Notes: generated by a model from the sequence alone, not told the origin. A DNA stretch of 64,000 nt from Prochlorococcus sp. AG-402-M18 (GCA_003216595.1 QCIQ01000001.1:124001-188000); one strand, 5' to 3'; numbered from the stretch's first letter, positions 49,749-60,985 are shown. Numbers and translations: made by a program.

Positions 49749-50312
49749 ATGATTTTTTCACCAGAGACATATTTATGGTTTAAATCTTTTCATATTATCG
49801 GTGTAGTTGTTTGGTTTGCTGGCTTATTTTACTTAGTCAGATTATTTATTTATCATGTAGAAGTCCAGAATGAGAAAGAAGAAATAAGGGATTTATTTAA
49901 TAAGCAATATACATTAATGGAGAAAAGACTAGCTAATATTATAACAACACCTGGCATGATCTTAGCTGTCATTATGGCATCTGGATTGTTATATATGCAG
50001 CCTATATATCTTACTCAAACATGGATGCAGATTAAATTATTGTTTGTTGCCTTTTTACTTATTTATCATTTTTATTGCTATAAAATTATGAATGAATTAA
50101 CTAATAGTCAATATAATTATACTGGACAACAACTCCGGGCTTTGAATGAGTTGCCCACACTATTATTAGTAGTTGTTGTAATGCTTGTTGTATTTAAAAA
50201 CCAGTTTCCAACAAGTGCAGCAAGTTGGTTGATATTTGGTTTGATTCTCTTTATGGCTGCAAGTATACAGTTTTATGCTAAATGGAGAAGAAATAGGAAA
50301 CAACTCACTTAG
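49749..50312 (+). CDS. hemJ: Protoporphyrinogen IX oxidase HemJ
   Basis: HemJ is the membrane protoporphyrinogen oxidase used by most cyanobacteria in heme and chlorophyll synthesis. The 187-residue protein has about four spans. Its N-terminal signature WFKSFHIIGVVVWFAGLFYLVRLFIYH carries the two histidines proposed as heme ligands or catalytic residues. KRLANIITTPGMILAVIMASG and a central HFYCYKIM stretch with a third histidine follow. Length and motifs match. It leads into the PHP phosphoesterase gene after 5 bp. Confidence 0.92.
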   Translation: MIFSPETYLWFKSFHIIGVVVWFAGLFYLVRLFIYHVEVQNEKEEIRDLFNKQYTLMEKRLANIITTPGMILAVIMASGLLYMQPIYLTQTWMQIKLLFVAFLLIYHFYCYKIMNELTNSQYNYTGQQLRALNELPTLLLVVVVMLVVFKNQFPTSAASWLIFGLILFMAASIQFYAKWRRNRKQLT

Positions 50313-50317
50313 TTAGT

Positions 50318-50977
50318 ATGTCTGATATTGATTCTCCTGAATTAATTAACATAATAAAATCAATTACTAAGAATAGTTGTCCAAATTCAATCAACTTTCA
50401 TATGCATTCAACATATAGTGATGGAAGTTTGACAGCTAAACAAATTTATTACCAAGCGATTGAACTAAATATTGATCATTATGCAATTACAGATCATCAT
50501 TCAGTTGATGCATATATTGAATTAAGTAAATTTAACGACTCTAAATATAAAGAGAGTACAAATCTTCCTAAGCTTTGGACTGGTATAGAAATTACTTGTC
50601 TATTAAAGGGGTGTTTAGTTCATGTTTTAGGTCTTGGTTTTGATTATAAATCAAAATACTTATTACCATATGTTGAGCATAAGTCTGCTATTGGTCATGA
50701 ATTATTAGCTTCGACTGTAGTTAACTCGATTCATAAAGCCAATGGAATTGCTGTATTGGCTCATCCTGCTAGATATAAGCTTCCATTTGATCTGTTGATT
50801 AATGAAGCATCTAAACTAAATTTTGACGCTGTTGAAACATGGTATAACTATGAAAGAGCAAATAATTGGATCCCATCAGAATTTGTCTGCGATAAAATAT
50901 TTGATTGTGCAAACTCTTATTCTTTATTATCAACATGTGGTACAGATAGCCACGGATTATCTCTTCTTAGACGTTGA
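50318..50977 (+). CDS. PHP-domain metal-dependent phosphoesterase
   Basis: The 219-residue PHP-fold protein has all four metal motifs: NFHMHSTYSDGSLTAKQI (I), ITDHHSVDAYI (II), VLAHPARY (III) and the C-terminal TCGTDSHGLS (IV). It probably hydrolyses a phosphodiester or phosphomonoester using two or three metal ions; relatives act on nucleotides or oligonucleotides. The substrate is not predictable. It is coupled to hemJ and converges on cobN with a 5-bp gap. Confidence 0.88.
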   Translation: MSDIDSPELINIIKSITKNSCPNSINFHMHSTYSDGSLTAKQIYYQAIELNIDHYAITDHHSVDAYIELSKFNDSKYKESTNLPKLWTGIEITCLLKGCLVHVLGLGFDYKSKYLLPYVEHKSAIGHELLASTVVNSIHKANGIAVLAHPARYKLPFDLLINEASKLNFDAVETWYNYERANNWIPSEFVCDKIFDCANSYSLLSTCGTDSHGLSLLRR

Positions 50978-50982
50978 ATGAT

Positions 50983-53900
50983 TTATAAGTTGTTTTTAGA
51001 AGAATAGGTTTCAATTTTACTATCTACATCTGATAATAATGTTTTTATAGATGATATTTCTTCATTAGTTGGATTTGTCCAAAGTTTTCTATTAGATGCT
51101 TCTAGTAATCTTTCAGCGATATCTCTTAAAGCCCAAGGATTGTTATCACTAATAAAATTTTTTGTATCATTATTCTTTAACCAATTATTCAAAATAGATT
51201 GATAACACCAATTAGGAACTAAGTTTGTAGTTGCATCAAAAGAGAACAAATAGTCAAGGCTAGCTGACATTTCGAAAGCACCTTTATATCCATGTTTTTT
51301 CATCCCCTCTATCCATTTAGGATTTAATAATCTGCTACGAACGACCTTATCAATTTCTTTTGAGAGTTTATGAATTCTTGGACGTTGATACCTTGAATTA
51401 TCGGCAAAATAGGCTTGAGGATCTTTCCCACTAGTTTTTTTAATCGCAGATATCAATCCACCTTGAAATTGATAGTAATCATCTGAATCAAGGATATCGT
51501 GTTCTCTATTGTCCTGACTATGAAGTACTACTTTTACCTTTGACAAATTATTTTCTAATCCTTTTTTGTCTTTTATGATTTTATTTGAACCTTCATATCT
51601 CCATTTACTCCATTCGATAAAAGCATCAGCGAGTTCTGATTGATTCTCCCAAGAGCCACTATTAATTATTTCTTGTAATCCTGCTCCGTATGATCCAGGA
51701 GCTGAACCATATATTCTTGATTTTGTATTTCCATTTCTATATGACTCAGCAAGTGGATTAATAGAACAGGATTCTTTTAAATTACCAATAAGGTTTTGAC
51801 CTCTTCGAATCAATTCAATTATCTGAGGAAATGCATCCCTGAATAAACCAGAAATTCTTAAAGTTACGTCTACTCTTGGCCTGTTCAATACACTGATGGG
51901 AATGACTTCTACGTCAACTACTCTTCTTAAAGTCCCGTCCCATATTGGCCTTAAACCCATGAGAGCAAAAAGCTGACAAATATCTTCTCCACCATTTCTC
52001 ATTGTTGAAGTTCCCCAAATTGAAATAGCAAGATGTGAAAGGTGTTCTCCATTCTCTTGTAGATAAAGTTCCATTATTTGTTCAGCGCTTCTTTTCCCTA
52101 AGTCCCAAGCTGTTTCAGTTGGTATTGCTCTTATATCAACGGAAAAGAAATTCTTACCTGTTGGTAAAACCTCTAATTTCCCTCTTGTAGGAGCCCCAGA
52201 AGGACCGCTAGAAATTCTTTTTCCTTCTAAAGCACTGAGGAAATTAGTTTTTTCGTTGACTGTACTGTTTAATAGTTTGGGTAAAATATTGTTTAATAAA
52301 TGATTTATAAAAATATTAGGTTTTTCATGATCTATGTAATTTAAGATTTTACTATCAAGTCTTATTTTCTTTTTTGATTTTATTTTGTAATTAAGAAATT
52401 TAAAACAATGAAACTCTATTATATATTTTCCAATGTCATTCAACCAGTCAACTACTTTACCGACTTTCCTAGCATTAATTGCTGTATAAGCTTTAAATAA
52501 ATCAATGTCTACTTGATTTAAGTTTTCGCTCTCTTCGTCGCTCCAAGGGTCAAACGTAAACCCTAAATCTTCTGCTAAGCATTGAGAAAGACCGAGATTA
52601 GTTGCCGTCGGGACATTAGAAATTGTGAGTGTTAACTCTATTAATTTATCCATACTCTGATTAACTCCAAAAACATGAAGACCAGTTCTTATCTGGGAAT
52701 TCTTTATTTCACATAAATAACTCTCTGCGTTATCTATTAGATCTTGTATAATTACATTTTCATTTTCTTCTTTTATTTTATTTGATTCGATTCCTGGCCA
52801 TGAATTTTTAATTAAAAGATCTACTATTTTTTTTTCTAATAATTCACTTCTATTATCTTTAATTAGTTTAGATTCGTAATATTCATCTATAAGGTTTTCA
52901 ATTATTAGTAGGTCATTAAAACTACCCGAATGAGACAGTGGAGGAGTCAAATGATCTATAATAATTGCATGTGTTCTTCTTTTTGCTTGAGAGCCTTCAC
53001 CAGGATCATTTACAATAAATGGATATATATTTGGAATCGGAGGACAAAGAATAAATGGAAAACAATTATGACTTAATCCAACTCCTTTTCCTGGTAACCA
53101 TTCCAAGCTTCCATGTTTACCTAGATGTACAATTGCATTAGCTTTAAATGAATTATTTAACCAAAAATATTGTGCAATATATTTATGTGTAGGAGGTAAG
53201 TCGGGAGAATGTAAATCAGATAAATTATCACTCTCATAACCTCTATTTGGCTGAATTAAAATTGTTATATTTCCAAAGGGAATGCCATTAATTGGAAATC
53301 CATTCTTTTCTAATTGAATAGAATTAATTGGATCTCCCCATCGATTTGATACCTTTTCTTTAACGTCTGATTCAAGGTCTTTCCAATGAATTAAATAATC
53401 TTGAATATTTAAATATGATTGAGGATCATTTGAGATTGTCTCTTCAGAATTAGTTCTATGACTTACTAAGAGGTTAATTAATTCTTTACTATTAGCAGGA
53501 ATATCTTTATTTCCTAGATTATATCCCTTGTCTTTAAGCCAGTTTAAAATATTTAATAGGCTTTCGGGAGTATCTAATCCTACTCCATTTGCAATTCTTG
53601 AGTCTTTTATTGGATAGTTTGCTATCACGATAGCTATCTTTTTATTTGAATTATTCGATTGTTGTAGATAAGTTAGATTTTTTATATATTTAATGCACCA
53701 TTCAATATGTATTTCATATGGCTCTGTTTTATATACAGCAATTGATAATTCATTATCTGTATAAGTAAGGTTTTTAAATGCAACTGGAATTGTACAGATT
53801 CGACCATCCACTTCTGGTAGAACAACTTGAATTGATAAGTCAATTGGGTTAAGGCCTACTGTAGATTTATTCCACTCAGTTATAGATGAGCTAGATATAA

Positions 53901-54756
53901 GAAGTTGATATACAGGTAAATTTATTCTATCCCACAAGTTTTTCTTCACATCATCATTTTTATATTCAACTGATGAAAATGAGGTTGTTGTTATTATTGC
54001 TTTTATGTTCTCTTTCTCTAATAAACTTATAATCTGATTCTCTATATTTTTAGATTTAAAACTTGTAATCCATATTATTTTGGCATTTAAGTTGTATTTG
54101 TTAGATATATCTTTTATTTTATCAGCTAACTCTGTATTACCTGATTGTAAAAGTGATTTATACAGAAATACGGCTATAGATGGATTATCATTATTATTCC
54201 ATTTCCATTTTATTAAGTCATCATGATATTCAATTATATCTGAATTTAATTGAATTTCTTCAACATCAATTATTTTCTCTAAGGTTTGAAGCATATAATT
54301 ATAGTTTTTTATACCTCCTTGATTTAAAAGTGTTTGAATTAAATCAACTTTCTCTTGATTTAAGCTACTAATTTCTTGAACATCATTTGCTGTACTTTCA
54401 ATTCCAGAGACTACTATCAGATGTCTATTTGGTTTCTCTAATTGCCATAAGCCTAATTGTTCAAAGCCATAAGACCAGTAAGATCTTGACCCTAAAAACC
54501 TAACAAGAATAATTTCAGCTGTATTACATGTATTAGATATATAATGATCAATTGATGCATTTGAAGATAAATAAGCTAAAGGTAATGCTCTTATTTTATT
54601 TTTCCAATTATTATTGTCAGGGAGCTTTAATACTGTAGATAGACAGGTTATATCAGATGTAGCGCTAGTTAGGAAGATAACTGGAGCTGATGGCTGTTCG
54701 ATAAATGTATTTTCTTCTTGAGGTTCATTCCCTGGAAGGGTGGAAATTCTATGCAT
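50983..54756 (-). CDS. cobN: Cobaltochelatase subunit CobN
   Basis: CobN is the large subunit of the aerobic-type cobaltochelatase, related to magnesium chelatase ChlH, and inserts cobalt into the corrin ring. The 1257-residue protein has the family blocks IVHLGKHGSLEWLPGKGVGLS and FPFIVNDPGEGSQAKRR. ALEGKRISSGPSGAPTRGKL, RPRVDVTLRISGLFRDAFPQ and the glycine-rich IYGSAPGSYGAGLQE follow. Unlike ChlH, it fits CobN in length and N-terminus. Cyanobacteria usually lack CobS/CobT, so an AAA partner from magnesium chelatase is likely (inference). metH, a B12 enzyme, lies close by. Confidence 0.92.
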   Translation of the reverse strand: MHRISTLPGNEPQEENTFIEQPSAPVIFLTSATSDITCLSTVLKLPDNNNWKNKIRALPLAYLSSNASIDHYISNTCNTAEIILVRFLGSRSYWSYGFEQLGLWQLEKPNRHLIVVSGIESTANDVQEISSLNQEKVDLIQTLLNQGGIKNYNYMLQTLEKIIDVEEIQLNSDIIEYHDDLIKWKWNNNDNPSIAVFLYKSLLQSGNTELADKIKDISNKYNLNAKIIWITSFKSKNIENQIISLLEKENIKAIITTTSFSSVEYKNDDVKKNLWDRINLPVYQLLISSSSITEWNKSTVGLNPIDLSIQVVLPEVDGRICTIPVAFKNLTYTDNELSIAVYKTEPYEIHIEWCIKYIKNLTYLQQSNNSNKKIAIVIANYPIKDSRIANGVGLDTPESLLNILNWLKDKGYNLGNKDIPANSKELINLLVSHRTNSEETISNDPQSYLNIQDYLIHWKDLESDVKEKVSNRWGDPINSIQLEKNGFPINGIPFGNITILIQPNRGYESDNLSDLHSPDLPPTHKYIAQYFWLNNSFKANAIVHLGKHGSLEWLPGKGVGLSHNCFPFILCPPIPNIYPFIVNDPGEGSQAKRRTHAIIIDHLTPPLSHSGSFNDLLIIENLIDEYYESKLIKDNRSELLEKKIVDLLIKNSWPGIESNKIKEENENVIIQDLIDNAESYLCEIKNSQIRTGLHVFGVNQSMDKLIELTLTISNVPTATNLGLSQCLAEDLGFTFDPWSDEESENLNQVDIDLFKAYTAINARKVGKVVDWLNDIGKYIIEFHCFKFLNYKIKSKKKIRLDSKILNYIDHEKPNIFINHLLNNILPKLLNSTVNEKTNFLSALEGKRISSGPSGAPTRGKLEVLPTGKNFFSVDIRAIPTETAWDLGKRSAEQIMELYLQENGEHLSHLAISIWGTSTMRNGGEDICQLFALMGLRPIWDGTLRRVVDVEVIPISVLNRPRVDVTLRISGLFRDAFPQIIELIRRGQNLIGNLKESCSINPLAESYRNGNTKSRIYGSAPGSYGAGLQEIINSGSWENQSELADAFIEWSKWRYEGSNKIIKDKKGLENNLSKVKVVLHSQDNREHDILDSDDYYQFQGGLISAIKKTSGKDPQAYFADNSRYQRPRIHKLSKEIDKVVRSRLLNPKWIEGMKKHGYKGAFEMSASLDYLFSFDATTNLVPNWCYQSILNNWLKNNDTKNFISDNNPWALRDIAERLLEASNRKLWTNPTNEEISSIKTLLSDVDSKIETYSSKNNL

Positions 54757-54827
54757 TCATTTATTATGTGTAATAAGAGCAGTAAAAACTTAAATGCTGA
54801 TTGTTTTCATCTTAGCTGGAACTAATA

Positions 54828-55742
54828 ATGCATAATTTTCTTCCATTCGCTTGGTTTGAAGGGCAATGTATCCCATTTAATGAGGCTAAGCTATCTATAG
54901 CTACTCATGCACTTCATTATGGAACTGCAGCTTTTGGAGGAATGCGGGCTATTCCTGATCCAAATAATAGTAAATCATTTTTATTATTTAGAGCAGACAA
55001 ACACGCCAAAAGATTATGTCAAAGTGCTAGATTTTTGATGACTGAATTAGATGAGGATTTTGTCATAAAGTCTCTTGAAACATTTCTTGTTAAAAACAAA
55101 CCGACTCAACCTGTATACATCAGACCATTTGTATATACTAGTGATTTAGGAATTGCACCAAGGTTACATAATATAGAAACTAATTTCTTTATTTATGGAA
55201 TAGAACTAGGTGACTATCTATCACCAGATGGGGTTACTTGTCGCGTTAGTAGCTGGACTCGTCAGCAAGACAACTCACTTCCATTAAGAGGTAAAATTAG
55301 TGGAGCTTATATCACTAGCTCGTTAGCAAAAACTGAAGCAGTAAAAAGTGGATTTGATGAAGCACTATTATTAAACAGTCAAGGAAAAATCAGTGAAGCT
55401 AGTGGTATGAACATTTTTATTGTTCGTAATGGTGAATTAATTACACCTGGTGTTGATCAAGATATTCTTGAAGGTATAACTCGTTCAAGTGTTATAGAAC
55501 TGGCGAAAGGAGATGGCTTAAATGTTATCGAAAGGCCAGTAGATAAAACAGAATTGTTTATCTCTGATGAGGTATTCCTTACAGGAACGGCTGCAAAAAT
55601 TACCCCTATAAAAATGATTGAAACTACATCAATGAGCAAAGATATGCCAATAATGAATTCATTAAGAAAGAAGTTGACTAAAATTACAGAAGGTTTAGTT
55701 CCTGAATATGAAAATTGGGTTAAACGTGTACACATAGATTAA
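54828..55742 (+). CDS. ilvE: Branched-chain amino acid aminotransferase
   Basis: IlvE carries out the last step of leucine, isoleucine and valine synthesis. The 304-residue PLP fold-type IV protein has the ATHALHYGTAAFGGMRA N-terminal block and YIRPFVYTS. The catalytic lysine is in LRGKISGAYITSSLAKTEA, and the C-terminal phosphate-binding part is DEVFLTGTAAKITPI. It lies upstream of metH in the same direction with a 63-bp gap. ilvA, of the same pathway, is elsewhere in the window. Confidence 0.94.
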   Translation: MHNFLPFAWFEGQCIPFNEAKLSIATHALHYGTAAFGGMRAIPDPNNSKSFLLFRADKHAKRLCQSARFLMTELDEDFVIKSLETFLVKNKPTQPVYIRPFVYTSDLGIAPRLHNIETNFFIYGIELGDYLSPDGVTCRVSSWTRQQDNSLPLRGKISGAYITSSLAKTEAVKSGFDEALLLNSQGKISEASGMNIFIVRNGELITPGVDQDILEGITRSSVIELAKGDGLNVIERPVDKTELFISDEVFLTGTAAKITPIKMIETTSMSKDMPIMNSLRKKLTKITEGLVPEYENWVKRVHID

Positions 55743-55805
55743 AATAAGAGTATATAACTTATTTAAATTAATGATTTTCATTTTTATAAGTTATATATAT
55801 AATTT

Positions 55806-58800
55806 ATGACTGATTTTTTAGGCTATCTCAACTCTGAAAAGAGACCGATATTAGTCTTTGATGGCGCTACCGGAACCTCTCTGCAAGATCAACAACTTAC
55901 TGCAGATGACTATGGCGGTGCTTCTTTAGAAGGTTGTAATGAAAACCTAGTATTGACATCAGTCTCCAGCGTTGAAAAAGTACATGAATCATTTTTAAAT
56001 GCAGGTTGTGATGTAATCGAAACAAATACATTTGGTGCTACTTCAATTGTTCTAGATGAATATGGAATTGGTAATAAAGCTTATGAAATCAATTTAAAAG
56101 CAGCACAAATAGCAAGGAATGTTGCAAATAAATATCAATCAGCGGAAAAACCACGATTTGTAGCTGGATCTATTGGACCAACAACCAAGCTACCAACTCT
56201 AGGTCATATCAGTTTTGAAGAGCTAAAAAATTCTTACTTGCAGCAAGCTAAAGCACTTATTGAAGGTGGAATAGATCTTTTTATTATTGAAACTTGCCAA
56301 GACGTTCTTCAAATTAAGGCTGCTCTGCAAAGCGTAAATGAAGCTATTGGTTCTGGAAAGAGAATTCCATTAATGGTGTCGGTAACCATGGAAACTACTG
56401 GTCAGATGCTTATTGGTAGTGATATTTCTTCTATTACAACAATACTGGAGCCATTTAATATTGATATTTTGGGCCTTAATTGTGCAACTGGCCCGGAAGA
56501 AATGAAAGATCATATTAAATATTTATCGCAACATTCACCATTTCATATAAGTTGTATACCAAATGCAGGACTTCCAGAGAATGTAGGTGGCAAGGCTCAT
56601 TATCGATTAACTCCAATGGAACTTAAGTTCCAACTTAGTCATTTTATTAATGATTTAGGAGTTCAAATAATTGGCGGTTGTTGTGGAACTAGACCGGAAC
56701 ATATTAAGCAACTTTCAGATTTATCTAAAGAGCTTTTATCTTCTGAGAAAAGATTGGATACTCTTTCAAAAGAAAGATCTATAATTCCTGCGGCATCATC
56801 AATATATGAGTCTATTCCGTATGAGCAAGATAACTCTTTCTTGATCGTAGGTGAGAGATTAAATGCTAGTGGATCTAAAAAAGTAAGAGAACTCCTAAAC
56901 GATGAGAATTGGGACGGACTTGTTGGAATTGCAAAATCTCAACTGAAGGAAAATGCTCATGTTTTAGATGTAAATGTAGATTTTGTTGGAAGAGATGGAA
57001 TCGAAGATATGTCTATGTTAGTCAAAAGACTTGTTAATAATATTAATTTGCCTTTGATGCTTGATTCAACAGATTATGAAAAAATGGAGAGTGGTCTAAA
57101 ACATGCTGGCGGAAAATGTATTTTAAATTCTACTAATTATGAGGATGGGCCAGATAGATTCCATAAAGTAATTGACCTTGCTAAACGATACGGTTCAGCG
57201 GTCGTAATTGGAACAATTGACGAAGATGGAATGGCAAGATCTGCTGATAAAAAAGCAGAAATAGCAACCAGAGCATTTAAGGATGCGAAGGATTCTGGAT
57301 TAAAATCTTATGAACTTTTTTACGATCCGCTAGCATTACCTATCTCAACAGGATTAGAAGAAGATAGAAAGAATGGTTTAGAAACTATAAAAGCAATTAA
57401 GTTAATAAAAGATCAACATCCACAAGTTCATTTAATCCTTGGAATTTCAAATGTAAGTTTTGGTTTATCTTCTAGTGCAAGAATTGTTCTTAATTCTATC
57501 TTTCTTAATGAAGCAATTAAGGCCGGTCTTGATTCTGCAATTGTTTCTCCCTCCAAGATTTTACCTCTAAACAAAATAAGTGAAGAAGAGATAAAAATTT
57601 GCATGGATCTTATTTATGATAGAAGAATATTTGAAAATAAAGTATGCACATATGATCCTTTAACAACCTTAACTAGTTATTTCGATGACTCAAAGACACT
57701 ATTAAACAAAAGTACAAATAATGATGATATTAAATTACCAATAGAGCAAAAACTAAAGAATCATATTATTGATGGTGAAAAAACTGATTTACACTCCAAT
57801 CTTGATTTAGCATTAAAGAAATACAAACCTTTGGTAATAATTAATGAATATTTACTAGATGGCATGAAAGTAGTTGGTGAATTATTTGGATCTGGTCAAA
57901 TGCAATTACCCTTTGTCCTCCAATCTGCAGAAACAATGAAATTTGCTGTTTCATATTTAGAGGATTTTATGGATAAATCTGAGGTTAATCAATCAAAAGG
58001 AAAATTTATTATCGCTACAGTTAAGGGTGATGTTCATGATATTGGCAAAAATCTAGTAGATATAATTTTATCTAATAACGGTTATGAAGTTATTAATTTA
58101 GGAATTAAGCAAGAAGTTAATTCAATAATTAATGCTCAGAAAGAGCATAAAGCTGATTGTATAGCCATGAGTGGTCTACTAGTTAAATCAACTGCATTTA
58201 TGAAAGACAATCTTAAAGCATTAAATGAAGAAGATATATCTGTGCCTATTATTCTTGGTGGTGCAGCTCTGACTCCAAAATTTGTTAATCAAGATTGTGC
58301 AAGCGTTTATAAAGGAAAAGTTATTTACGGTAAAGATGCTTTTACAGATTTAAAATTTATGGATTCATATATGAAAGCAAAGGAATTAAATAATTGGGAT
58401 GATTTCTCAGGCTTTAAAGAAGATGCTCCAGAGGGGATTACTATTGGTAATTATAAAAATACAAATACTCATCAAAAAATTAATATCAACAAAATCAAAG
58501 AAAAGCCTATTGAAGATACCTCAAGATCAAAAGATATATCTCAAATAGATCCTATTAAACCACCATTCATAGGTCCAAAGTTTTTATTAGAAAAAGATAT
58601 AGACATAACTAAAGTTTATAAATTCTTAGATCGTAATGCTTTATTTGCAGGCCAATGGCAAATGAAACGTTCCAAGCAGATGTCTGCTTCTGATTATAAG
58701 GACTTTTTACTTAAGAAGGCAGAACCCAAGTTAGATTACTGGATGAACAAAATAATAAATGAAAGGCTTATTAATCCATCATTAGTGTATGGATATTTCC

Positions 58801-59354
58801 CTTGTGGTAGAGTTGGTAATAATTTAAAAGTATATGATAAAGATCACCAAAGCCTTTTAGGTGATTTTTTGTTACCTAGGCAAAGATCTGGAAAAAGATT
58901 TTGTATTGCAGATTTTTATAATGACTTAAATAACAATCAGCCTACAGATTATTTGCCAATGCAGGCTGTAACAATGGGTGAATCAGCTAGTGAATATTCT
59001 CATAAATTATTTAGTCAAGATTCATACTCAGATTATCTATTTTTTCATGGTTTGACCGTTCAGCTGGCAGAAGCACTTGCTGAATTCATACATTCTGTTA
59101 TTAGGATTGAATGTGGATTTGAAGAGTATGAACCAGATAATATAAAAGATATCTTAGATGTTAAATATCAGGGATGCCGTTATTCTTTTGGTTATCCAGC
59201 TTGTCCGGAAGTCTCAGATTCTAGGAAACAATTGTTATGGCTTGATGCTAAAAAAATTAATATTTCCATGGATGATAGTGAGCAACTTCACCCAGAACAA
59301 AGTACAACAGCTATTGTTGCATTACATCCTGTAGCTAAATACTTTGGTATCTAA
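55806..59354 (+). CDS. metH: Cobalamin-dependent methionine synthase
   Basis: MetH methylates homocysteine using methyltetrahydrofolate and a cobalamin cofactor. The 1182-residue protein is full length. The homocysteine domain has the zinc cysteines in GLNCATG and [12 protein letters not shown]. The pterin domain has [25 protein letters not shown] and SNVSFGLSS. The cobalamin cap and binding domain carries the axial histidine 744 in [10 protein letters not shown], and the C-terminal reactivation domain has [14 protein letters not shown]. It needs B12 or pseudo-B12, consistent with cobN nearby. No cobalamin riboswitch is visible in the short leader. Confidence 0.97.
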   Translation: MTDFLGYLNSEKRPILVFDGATGTSLQDQQLTADDYGGASLEGCNENLVLTSVSSVEKVHESFLNAGCDVIETNTFGATSIVLDEYGIGNKAYEINLKAAQIARNVANKYQSAEKPRFVAGSIGPTTKLPTLGHISFEELKNSYLQQAKALIEGGIDLFIIETCQDVLQIKAALQSVNEAIGSGKRIPLMVSVTMETTGQMLIGSDISSITTILEPFNIDILGLNCATGPEEMKDHIKYLSQHSPFHISCIPNAGLPENVGGKAHYRLTPMELKFQLSHFINDLGVQIIGGCCGTRPEHIKQLSDLSKELLSSEKRLDTLSKERSIIPAASSIYESIPYEQDNSFLIVGERLNASGSKKVRELLNDENWDGLVGIAKSQLKENAHVLDVNVDFVGRDGIEDMSMLVKRLVNNINLPLMLDSTDYEKMESGLKHAGGKCILNSTNYEDGPDRFHKVIDLAKRYGSAVVIGTIDEDGMARSADKKAEIATRAFKDAKDSGLKSYELFYDPLALPISTGLEEDRKNGLETIKAIKLIKDQHPQVHLILGISNVSFGLSSSARIVLNSIFLNEAIKAGLDSAIVSPSKILPLNKISEEEIKICMDLIYDRRIFENKVCTYDPLTTLTSYFDDSKTLLNKSTNNDDIKLPIEQKLKNHIIDGEKTDLHSNLDLALKKYKPLVIINEYLLDGMKVVGELFGSGQMQLPFVLQSAETMKFAVSYLEDFMDKSEVNQSKGKFIIATVKGDVHDIGKNLVDIILSNNGYEVINLGIKQEVNSIINAQKEHKADCIAMSGLLVKSTAFMKDNLKALNEEDISVPIILGGAALTPKFVNQDCASVYKGKVIYGKDAFTDLKFMDSYMKAKELNNWDDFSGFKEDAPEGITIGNYKNTNTHQKININKIKEKPIEDTSRSKDISQIDPIKPPFIGPKFLLEKDIDITKVYKFLDRNALFAGQWQMKRSKQMSASDYKDFLLKKAEPKLDYWMNKIINERLINPSLVYGYFPCGRVGNNLKVYDKDHQSLLGDFLLPRQRSGKRFCIADFYNDLNNNQPTDYLPMQAVTMGESASEYSHKLFSQDSYSDYLFFHGLTVQLAEALAEFIHSVIRIECGFEEYEPDNIKDILDVKYQGCRYSFGYPACPEVSDSRKQLLWLDAKKINISMDDSEQLHPEQSTTAIVALHPVAKYFGI

Positions 59355-59379
59355 ATATTTTCGGCAATTTACAAATTAA

Positions 59380-59616
59380 CTAAGAAAATTTGTTATTAAT
59401 TTCATCGATAGTTTCTAATACTTCCATTTGAAACTCAGCCATCGATTCTGAGTCACTTAAATCAATACCCTCTCCTGCGGCATTTTGAGTTAATTCCTGA
59501 AAGTGAAAAGCACCCTCGCCCGTTGCCAAAAATTCCATGGCAGATGTTTCACCGCTCTCGCGAAACGCATCGCATAGAGCTAAAAAAGATTCGTCTTCAG
59601 AAAAGTCCCAATCCAT
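59380..59616 (-). CDS. Small acidic hypothetical protein
   Basis: The ORF starting at the ATG at 59616 encodes 78 residues: MDWDFSEDESFLALCDAFRE then GETSAMEFLATGEGAFHFQELTQNAAGEGID and a helical acidic end. It is strongly acidic, probably helical and soluble, with no motif I can name. The frame remains open upstream to a TTG at 59703, which would add 29 basic residues; I prefer the ATG. A similar short acidic protein occurs in related cyanobacteria as far as I recall. It converges on metH with a 25-bp gap. Confidence 0.65.
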   Translation of the reverse strand: MDWDFSEDESFLALCDAFRESGETSAMEFLATGEGAFHFQELTQNAAGEGIDLSDSESMAEFQMEVLETIDEINNKFS

Positions 59617-59703
59617 TGAGGACACATTACTGAATGAGGTTTTACCTCTTTCCCCCCTGCTTTCGTCAACCTTATTTGCTAATAATCTTAAACTATTTTG
59701 CAA

Positions 59704-60129
59704 ATTGATAAATTTGAATTTTCAAGTCTTGTCTAAAAAACCAATCACTACAATCGATCTCGAGGGTTTACTGAGTTGATTACTAATTCATGACTTTAAA
59801 TTTTTATTCTTTTTACAATTCATAAAAAAGTTTTTCAATAGAAATTTTTAATCAAATAATCAAAAAGATCCTGCAAGCAGTCAAGCCGTCTCCAGAACCC
59901 CGCAAATCGTCTCTAGAGCGTCGAATCAATTTCCTGCATATATTTTGACTATTCATGCATTAGTCGGCTTAGAATGCATAAATTCCATGACTCCTAGAAT
60001 ATTTTCTACGTTCTTTAAGCTTTTTAAGTTATTGATTGGCCATTTCTTAGTAAGCTTTTATTTAAATTTTAAATTTATAGTTTATTAATTATATAATCTA
60101 TAAATATATTTATCAAAGGTCTATTTGAG
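59704..60129. other. Gene-free spacer before the Ap4A-phosphorylase-like gene
   Basis: No convincing ORF of any length is seen. The central part (59870-59995) is less AT-rich than its flanks. It contains the near-repeat CGTCTCCAGAA / CGTCTCTAGAG starting at 59887 and 59908, exactly 21 bp apart (two helical turns), and ATGCAT twice (near 59955 and 59973). It could hold a small RNA or a regulator site. Confidence 0.4.
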
Positions 60130-60966
60130 GTGAAGAGCCAATTTATATGGTCAAGAGCTTTGGAGATTAGTAGAAAAGCTGTTAATTGCGGAGCAGTAAT
60201 TCCTCTGAATACTATAAAATATAAATCCAGTGAAGAATTTTGTGACTTTGAGCTTCGTTTTCTCAAAAGTCCAATACCTAAGTATTTAATAGAATATGGT
60301 CCAAAACGAAATCCATTTATTCCTTGGGATTCTAGACTAGAAATACAGCCAATAAATGATAAACATACATTAATATTAAATAAATATCCAGTACAAATAG
60401 GGCATATGTTATTAATAACTAATACCTGGAAGCCACAAAATGGATGGTTAAATAAAGATGATTTTGAAGCTATTCAAAATGTTGATAATGATACCACAGG
60501 TTTATGGTTCTTTAACAGTAGTAAAGAGGCTGGGGCCAGTCAGCCTCATAGACATTTTCAATTATTACCAAGACACTTCACTGAGAGTATTTGTCCTAGA
60601 TTTGATTGGTTTTGTTCATTATTAAATAACACAAAGGAGAATAAGTCTGAAATATCTCATTGTATTTCAATTAGACAAAGGAGTAAAAACGAAAAATCAA
60701 GCGAGTGCGATTTATTCAGCTCATATAAATCTATGATAGATCAAATGAATTTAGGTGATATAGATATAATTAATAAACCATTAAAACCATATAATTTACT
60801 TATAACATCTGAGTGGATTGCTCTTATAACACGCAAAACTGATAGATCAAACGGGTTTAGTATTAATGCGCTTGGTTTCGCTGGTTATTTTCTTGGAACA
60901 AAAAGATCTGATGTTGATACTCTTATTAAATTTGGTCCAGAAAAAATATTAAAAGATGTAATTTAA
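60130..60966 (+). CDS. ATP adenylyltransferase / Ap4A phosphorylase-like HIT-superfamily protein
   Basis: The 278-residue protein resembles Ap4A phosphorylase, which splits dinucleoside polyphosphates with phosphate. The catalytic HIT-like motif is SQPHRHFQLLPRHF (about 136-149), an H-x-H-x-Q arrangement. Upstream lie RNPFIPWDSRLEIQPI and LILNKYPVQIGHMLLITNTW, typical of the N-terminal ATP-transferase domain. The C-terminal part has KPYNLLITSEWIALITRKT and a GFSINALGFAGYFLG block. The start is a GTG at 60130 with TTGAGG directly before it. The gene stands alone after a 426-bp spacer. Confidence 0.88.
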   Translation: MKSQFIWSRALEISRKAVNCGAVIPLNTIKYKSSEEFCDFELRFLKSPIPKYLIEYGPKRNPFIPWDSRLEIQPINDKHTLILNKYPVQIGHMLLITNTWKPQNGWLNKDDFEAIQNVDNDTTGLWFFNSSKEAGASQPHRHFQLLPRHFTESICPRFDWFCSLLNNTKENKSEISHCISIRQRSKNEKSSECDLFSSYKSMIDQMNLGDIDIINKPLKPYNLLITSEWIALITRKTDRSNGFSINALGFAGYFLGTKRSDVDTLIKFGPEKILKDVI

Positions 60967-60985
60967 GAAGTAGCTTAAGGTTAAT

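Noticed and set aside
55743..55805. Cobalamin riboswitch before metH
   Set aside because: The spacer is only 63 bp and AT-rich, with no B12-box sequence; too short for the riboswitch.
60075..60266. 63-residue leftward ORF opposite the start of the Ap4A-phosphorylase-like gene
   Set aside because: It overlaps the coding start antisense and has no supporting motif.
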